Shown here: in pieces, positions 58,360-64,000 of the stretch
How positions within the stretch are numbered: the stretch's first letter is position 1
How the letters are laid out: every line of letters starts with the position of its first letter
DNA from: Vitrella brassicaformis
Taxonomy: Eukaryota; Sar; Vitrellaceae
Length of the DNA: 64,000 nt
Reading direction: 5' to 3'
NCBI GenBank assembly: GCA_001179505.1
Contig: CDMY01000677.1
Coordinates: forward strand, 95,159 to 159,158
The notes under the pieces: generated by a model
What the model saw: only the letters and a program-made list of their open reading frames with translations
What the model was told of the DNA's origin: nothing
The model's database searches: none
Made by a program: the position numbers and the translations under genes

Positions 58360-61300
58360 ATGAATAACTCCTCTCAGATACTTCAAATGCTGGCCTGCAT
58401 ATCCCTCATCCTGCTTATGCTCCCTGCGGCCCTTGCGGCGGCCGCTGGTGGAATGGCACTCTCATTTGACGGGGTGGACGGTACTTCACAAATGGGGTGC
58501 GGCCGCATTGGTGGCTGTGTGTTTTGTGCACTTTGCAGACTTCCTTTATCTCATCGAAAGTGGAGGAGGCGGCATCGACTTTCTGCAGACCGATTTCACA
58601 CTGGTAAGCCTGCATATTGCATTGTCTCTGCAGACCATGGCCCCTTGTGTTCCTTGGCATTTGCAGGAGTTTTGGTACCAGCAGCGTGAGTCGCAGGAGC
58701 AGAACGACATCGAGAAACAGGTCATCGTGCAGCAACAGGCCCTCTCTGGGGAGCGTATCATCGTTATTAAGGCCAAGTGGTTCCAAATCGGCTTCGTGTC
58801 GACGCGCTTCGGCTTTGACGGCGACTACGACCCTCATCATCGGGCCGTGACATGCGCTCTCAATGCCACGCTCACTGGGCAAGACTGCAAAATCTATGTG
58901 GATGGAGCGGCTCCGCCGGAAGCCCTCTTCTCTGAGCACTTTGAGACGCCATCCATCCCGGCGGATGTGCAGTCGTACCTCACCTTCGGCACTCAAGTCG
59001 ACGTTTCGACCAAGGACCGCACCCACTTTAACCTCTTCAGCGGTTTTATTGATGAAGTCCGCTACTGGAAAGGCGTCCGGTCACAGGCGGATATCCAGGC
59101 AACAATGTACATGACGGGATCCACCGTCGCTTCGTGGCTCGCCGCTAATGGCAATGTGCCCCCGCTCCATGCGCAGTGGTCTTTTGATGATCCTGACGAG
59201 GCAGGGCTGATCAGGGAAGGCGGCATAACGCTCAGCCGACCTCTTTATGAAGAAAGTCCCTTCTCATTGAATGGAGGGCATCACTTTGTTCTGGCTCGCG
59301 AGGACGTCTTGAAGGAGGAATCGCTGCCAGCGGGCCTCGGGATCATCACTAACGGCGTTGTGTTCCGGTTGGAGACGAGCGACAACCGTCTGGGCATTCA
59401 GATGCAGCGACTTGGCGGGGTGAGGGAGTATGTACCTGTGGTGGGCGGCGAGATGGTTGCTCTGGCGTCTGTGTATTCCATGGACAAGTATTGGGTGCAG
59501 CCGAGCGGGACCGGTGAAGAGGAGGGGTTGGGCATGACCGTGACGCCCTGTGGGGACGGAAGCTGCTCAGTCAGGGAGGCCAGTGTGCCGTGCGTCGTGC
59601 AAGTCAAGGGCGAGACACCGCCCATTGCCGGCGGCAGCTACGTCGCTCGCCTCTTCGGCAAGTAAGTGTCCGCAGCCAGCCCATGAACAACCATGCTGGC
59701 AGTGTACGTGTGTGTCCTCTTTCAGTGATGGTTATCTGACTGCCGCTCAGCTGCCCCCGGGCCGTGATGTGACGGTGGGTAGTGAGCGCTAACCTCATAT
59801 GCGGCTGTCCTGTCTGTCTGTCTGTATGTGTGTTTGCGGCCGGCCAGGTCGAAATGTGGTTCCACTGGCACTCGCTGCCCCTTGGCTACACGTGCATTTT
59901 CTCACTGGATCGGTCGGTGGGATGGAACGGCCACAAGGTGTGTCTCGACGGCGGCAACGTCATATTCCAGTTTCGCAAGGACAGCGGCAAACACACACTC
60001 ATTGTCAATGAGATGCGGTAAGAGCGTGCCAGACAGAGAGACACAGACGCCGACTCAGTATGTTCCTCTCCCTCCTCCTTGCTGTATGTCAGCACGACTG
60101 TGCCACAGCACATCGCATTCAGCTGGGCGCTGGTCAACAAGACGGCGGACATATGCAATCCAGCGACACTCTGGGAGATCAGGTGCAGACAGCCTGCTCA
60201 TGGTCGCATCAACACTTATTGTGTGTGTGTGAGCGGACAGGGTGTACCAAAACGGCGTCCGTCTGCCGGTGTCGCAGGTGGACAACCTCGTCACAGCACA
60301 CAAGTCCCACAGGAATCAGCTGAAGCCTGAGTGTGACCTGGGAGAAACGCAGACCGCCCCAACGTTCGGCCAGGTACACCAACATCACGATCATTTCGTG
60401 GCGATTCTCGTCCATCTTTCTCCCATCCATAAAGGATTGGGACAAGGGCGGCACAAGTGGTCTGAAGCCCTCAGATTTCATCAGCGGTGAGTACAGCGAG
60501 ATCAGACTTTGGAGGGGCCAGCGGACGGACCAGGAGATCGCCGAGAATTGGAACAAGCGGCTCACAGGTGAGAGAGGGAGAGGCGGCAGGAACCAATCGG
60601 CGTGTATGGCTGTGTCTCTCTCTCTGTGTGAATGTGTGAGAAATGAAGGCAGGGAAGGAAACCTTTATGTATACTACCCAATCACAGGTGTGCACTGTAC
60701 CTACCGATGGGGTGGTAGATCCACAGGTCTATCCATCCATATGTATACCGAGCCGACCGACACATCTGACCACGTGGCTCTTCCTCTCCTCCTTCTCAGA
60801 GGACGACATGCTGCGCATCCCCAGCGAGGTATATGCAGACTTACATCAGTAGACAGACGGGCAAAGACACCGGCCATGTGTGTGCATTGGTTCATTCGTA
60901 GTCCAACGAGAGTCCCCTGATCAACTATGCTGCAGCCACAGGGGCAGAAATGGACGGCACACTCTGGTGCGTGTCCTCGGCATCAAGCTGCAAGCCATGG
61001 CTTCGCACGGGATTTGACGTCACCCTCGGACGAATGCCCGAACTGGCGGTGGGCGCAGCCGGCCGTGAGACACCGGAGGCGACATCGGATTTCTTCCTGT
61101 CTCAGGGCTATCCATATTCCAATGACGTGCCCTCTGCCTTCAGAAAGGCCCTCACCTTCCAGTCTTCCGACCCTGACAACATCTCATTGCGGCCGTACAC
61201 GCCGCAGCTCGACGCCATCACCGTCAACGTGACTCGGCTGCCCGACAGCAGCTGCGGGTCGGTGTGGAGTGAGGACAGGGCCGACGGCACAAGCGTGAAG

Positions 61301-64000
61301 GTGGAGACGGAAGGGCACACCCACGATGACGCCACGCACCGATTGGTGTTTGAGGCAGAGACGCTCTCGCAGAGTATTGCCAACTGCTCCACAGGTTATC
61401 AATCAAAATGCACCACCGACGGGAGGAACTCACGCGTGTACCGCTGACTGACATCTTCCCTTTCCTGGATTTTGTGGTTGAAGGGATCGTGTACCATGCT
61501 ATGGACCAGGTTGGCGGGGTCTCTGCCCACACCGCCGAGCTGGGCATCCACGTGATCCCCACAGGGCCCCAGCTGATTCATGTACGAGCCGTCGACCCCA
61601 AGCTGCCTCCGGAGGCAGGCATACAGCCAAATGACATCCTGATTCTTGCCTTTGACAGACCCACAAACATGTAAGCTGAAGACTCATGGCTCTGATTGGA
61701 TGCCTGCCTCTTTGTGGTCGGGTGTGTTGACAGGCCGCCGATTGATGACTTGGCTACATTGAAGCGCTTCGTCACTCTCACAGATGGGTCGTGGGGCGAT
61801 GAAATCAACCTCAGCATCAAGGTCCGCTGCACACGCATGGCATGCATCCAAGCAGACGTGTGTACGTTCGATTCCCTCTGTCTCTCCTTCGCCGTCAGGG
61901 AGTGTGGTCTCGCCTGTCCCATGGCCGCACTCTCACTGTCCAGTTCCTCGCCGTCAACACATCACAGCCGCCCATCTTCAACACATCCACAGTCGTCCAT
62001 GTCGTTGGCGGCAGCGAAGCACTCGACTCTCAGCTCTTTGGGAGGCCGAGGCCTGTGATTGGCGACGCAGCCATGGACACACAAGAGGACATTGACAAGG
62101 TGAAGCCGACATAACACTGGTCTAAACTTACATGTCTCCGACCCTGTGGTTCTGTGTCTGCAGAATACTCTGCGTGGGACGAGTGAGGACGGCGGTCGCA
62201 TGTACTGGGCCAACACGAGCCTGTCAATCAGCGACACCACCTTCAGTGTCAGGCCATGCCCCGCTGACCAAGTTTTCTCGAAGCTCACCGGACAGTGAGT
62301 GACAGACACATTGAGACCTATAGATAGACACACACATATATCACGCAGAGAGGCGAAGCAGAGCAAGGGAGGGCTGTTCTTTTGTGCAGGTGTTCGTACT
62401 GCGGCGCGAATCAAGTTCAAAGTGACGACGGCCTCGAGTGCACATGCCTGCCAGGACACCAGCCATACGATAGTGACACCGTCCCACCTCCCGAGATGAT
62501 AGGCAACCTGTCGAGCAACGACCTGGTCTGCATCTCTTGTCCCCCTGGTACCGAGGGGAGGGACGGCTTGAGCTGTCTTCCCTGTGCAGAAGGCCTTTTC
62601 AGCTTGGGAAGTGGTCAGGTAGTGTGCTCGCCATGCCCCGTAAGCCACTCAGATGTGCCACATTCATAAACTTGTTGGTCACTGCTGCACAATGCAGGTT
62701 GGTCGTTACCGCAACTCATCGACGAGTGCGGCCGAAGAGTGTGTGTCGTGCCCGCCCGGCACTGCAGCGCCCAAGGTCGGTCTGGCTGAGTGCCAACCGT
62801 GTCCGCCCGGCAGATACAGACCCGCAGACGTCGCCGACGCCAGCCAGTGTCTCAGGTAAGTACATTCATTTGTGTCGCAGAGACAAGGCACAAGTAACAG
62901 TGACACTTCTTTCTCTGTGTTGTACCTATCCATCCATTTAGATGCGGTGAAGGTTATTACCAGAACGAGACCGGTCAGGTGTCCTGTCATCGGTGCCCCG
63001 CCAACACAGGCAAAACCACCCTCTACCCTGGGGCCGAGACAATCGATGAGTGTGTGGTACGTAAGTAAAATGTGCTCATTGGGTGTCATGGAGGGGGTGA
63101 TGCTGATCCGGTTTGTGTCTTGTCTCTTTGTTTGTCTGTGTGTCAGTGCCCCGCCGGCTTCTACCTCAACCAGCGAAAAGACACCTGCACCGAGTGACAC
63201 GAAGGTGAGAATACTACGCTATGCTATCTACACTCATGCCATGCGTGTGTCGATCGATGCGTCGTCTCCACGAAGGTTTTCACTGTGAGGGCCGGAGTGT
63301 CCTCCCACGAGTAAAGGAGAGCTACGGGGTGGACAAAGTGGCCGACCCGACGACCGTCGACAAACTGGATGTCTACCGGTGCAGCATGGAGAACGCATGC
63401 CCCCCCAGATATGTCAATGAGACCATGTGCAAGGAGGGCGCCACTGGCAGGGTGTGCGAGAGATGCGAGGAAGGATACTTTAAAAAAGGACCGGGTCAGC
63501 GACAAAAAAAGCACCATACGCAGGCTTGTGTCTCATGTGGTGTGTGTGTATCAGGCCGTTGTGGCAAGTGCAAGACAACCGATTTCTCGGCCTTCTGGCT
63601 GTTCCTCTTCCTGGGCGTGGTGGTGGCCATCATCCTCTATGCGACAATGAACCGGCCACTCACCAACGAGCTGGCGTCGTCGGTGGCCATTAGTATGGCT
63701 CTCGGCCTCATGGTACGCAGAAGGAATGCGAGCAAAGCCCCCACCTGGTCGACTGTGTGTGTGCGTATGCGTGTGTCCCTCTGGGTGGTCTTGTCACGCC
63801 TTCTGCGGTTTTGCAGCTGAATTTCTTCCAAACGATCGGTTGGGGATGGGTGGACGGACGGAGGGACGGAGGGACGGAGGGACGGATGGAAGGCGCACAT
63901 TAATTACATTGTGTTGGTTGGCGGGGTTGCTGTGTTGTTCAGGCATCTACAACAACTTGCAAATTGTGTGGAACGAGCCATTTTTAAGTATACTCCAGTT
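58360..64000 (+). CDS. LamG / PDZ-like / GCC2-GCC3 Cys-rich multipass surface protein, 3' truncated
   Basis: ATG 58360 with a signal peptide (ILQMLACISLILLMLPAALA). The first LamG/concanavalin domain is assembled by in-phase splices: MALSFDGVD-DFLYLIESGG ... TDFTL-EFWYQQ ... CKIYVDGA ... FSGFIDEVRYWKGVRS. A second LamG follows (VEMWFHWHSLPLG, YSEIRLWRGQRTDQEIAENW). A beta-rich region leads to a PDZ-like segment (IHVRAVDPKLPPEAGIQPND-ILI). Then come GCC2/GCC3 (ephrin-receptor-like) Cys modules: CSYCGANQVQSDDG, ISCPPGTEGRDGLSCLPC, SCPPGTAAPKVGLAECQPCP, RCPANTGKTTLYPGAETIDE, CPAGFYLNQRKDTC, then CERCEEGYFKKG. TM1 is FWLLFLF-type (AFWLFLFLGVVVAIILYAT); a following exon, GIYNNLQIVWNEPFLSIL, runs off the window. 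Many N-glycosylation sites. Likely a plasma-membrane receptor or adhesion protein; the ligand is unknown. Window end cuts it. Confidence 0.75.
63855..63890. repeat. (GACGGAGG)n tract in an intron of the LamG gene
   Basis: Roughly four 8-bp GACGGAGG units upstream of the last visible exon. Confidence 0.7.

Overview
The window is a gene-dense, intron-rich nuclear segment of a eukaryote. Nearly every gene is cut into small exons by GT–AG introns of about 55–150 bp, and the introns are packed with (TG)n, (TGTC)n and (AC)n microsatellites. The protein set points to an alveolate alga of the chromerid type (Vitrella-like). It includes an apicomplexan-style oocyst-wall-like cysteine-rich protein, a LamG/GCC2-GCC3 receptor-like protein, and a small protein with a bipartite, plastid-type leader next to ordinary eukaryotic genes. 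The species is an inference: nothing here is a species marker. Two runs of exactly 300 N (2168–2467 and 32638–32937) mark assembly gaps.

Layout. 1–1950 (+): 3' part of a fibronectin-III protein. 2523–3845 (+): secreted protein of unknown function. 4501–8566 (-): adenylation–carrier–beta-propeller enzyme (AASDH/ACSF4 type). 8584–8951 (-): small one-TM protein. 9091–9430: reverse-transcriptase-like relic. 9859–11887 (+): oocyst-wall-like protein. 13135–16627 (-): malic enzyme. 16752–20030 (+): C2/DysF-like membrane protein, with a further small gene 15 bp downstream (20046–20757). 21047–21369 (-) and 21389–22245 (+): two small hypothetical genes. 22246–25391: a 3.1 kb gene-poor, microsatellite-rich interval. 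25392–26745 (-): Alba protein with an RGG tail. 27073–29484 (+): coiled-coil protein. 29813–30979 (-): Cys-cluster protein. 31243–36053 (+): PPM1G-type PP2C phosphatase. 37571–40720 (-): large unknown protein. 40888–42660 (+): RING–ZZ protein (PRT1-like). 43549–44096 (-): AN1 zinc-finger protein (ZFAND2-like). 44826–48722 (-): non-canonical poly(A)/poly(U) polymerase with an RGG tail. 48858–52949 (+): C-terminal RING protein. 53781–54336 (-): candidate plastid membrane protein. 54425–57376 (+): VWA-like coiled-coil protein. 57827–58268: a ~191 bp repeat present twice, each copy with a tRNA-like core. 58360 to the window end (+): LamG/PDZ-like/Cys-rich multipass protein, 3' truncated.

How it fits together. 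Strands alternate almost gene by gene, so the segment is built from head-to-head pairs with short shared promoters (19–330 bp) and convergent 3' ends. An octamer, TGCGAGCT, recurs in many of these start-site intervals, often twice, and is the best candidate for a shared promoter element. There is no operon or metabolic cluster. Themes are ubiquitin/proteostasis (RING–ZZ, RING, AN1), RNA binding and RNA tailing (Alba-RGG, nucleotidyltransferase-RGG), signalling (PP2C) and cell-surface or wall proteins (OWP-like, FN3, LamG/GCC2).
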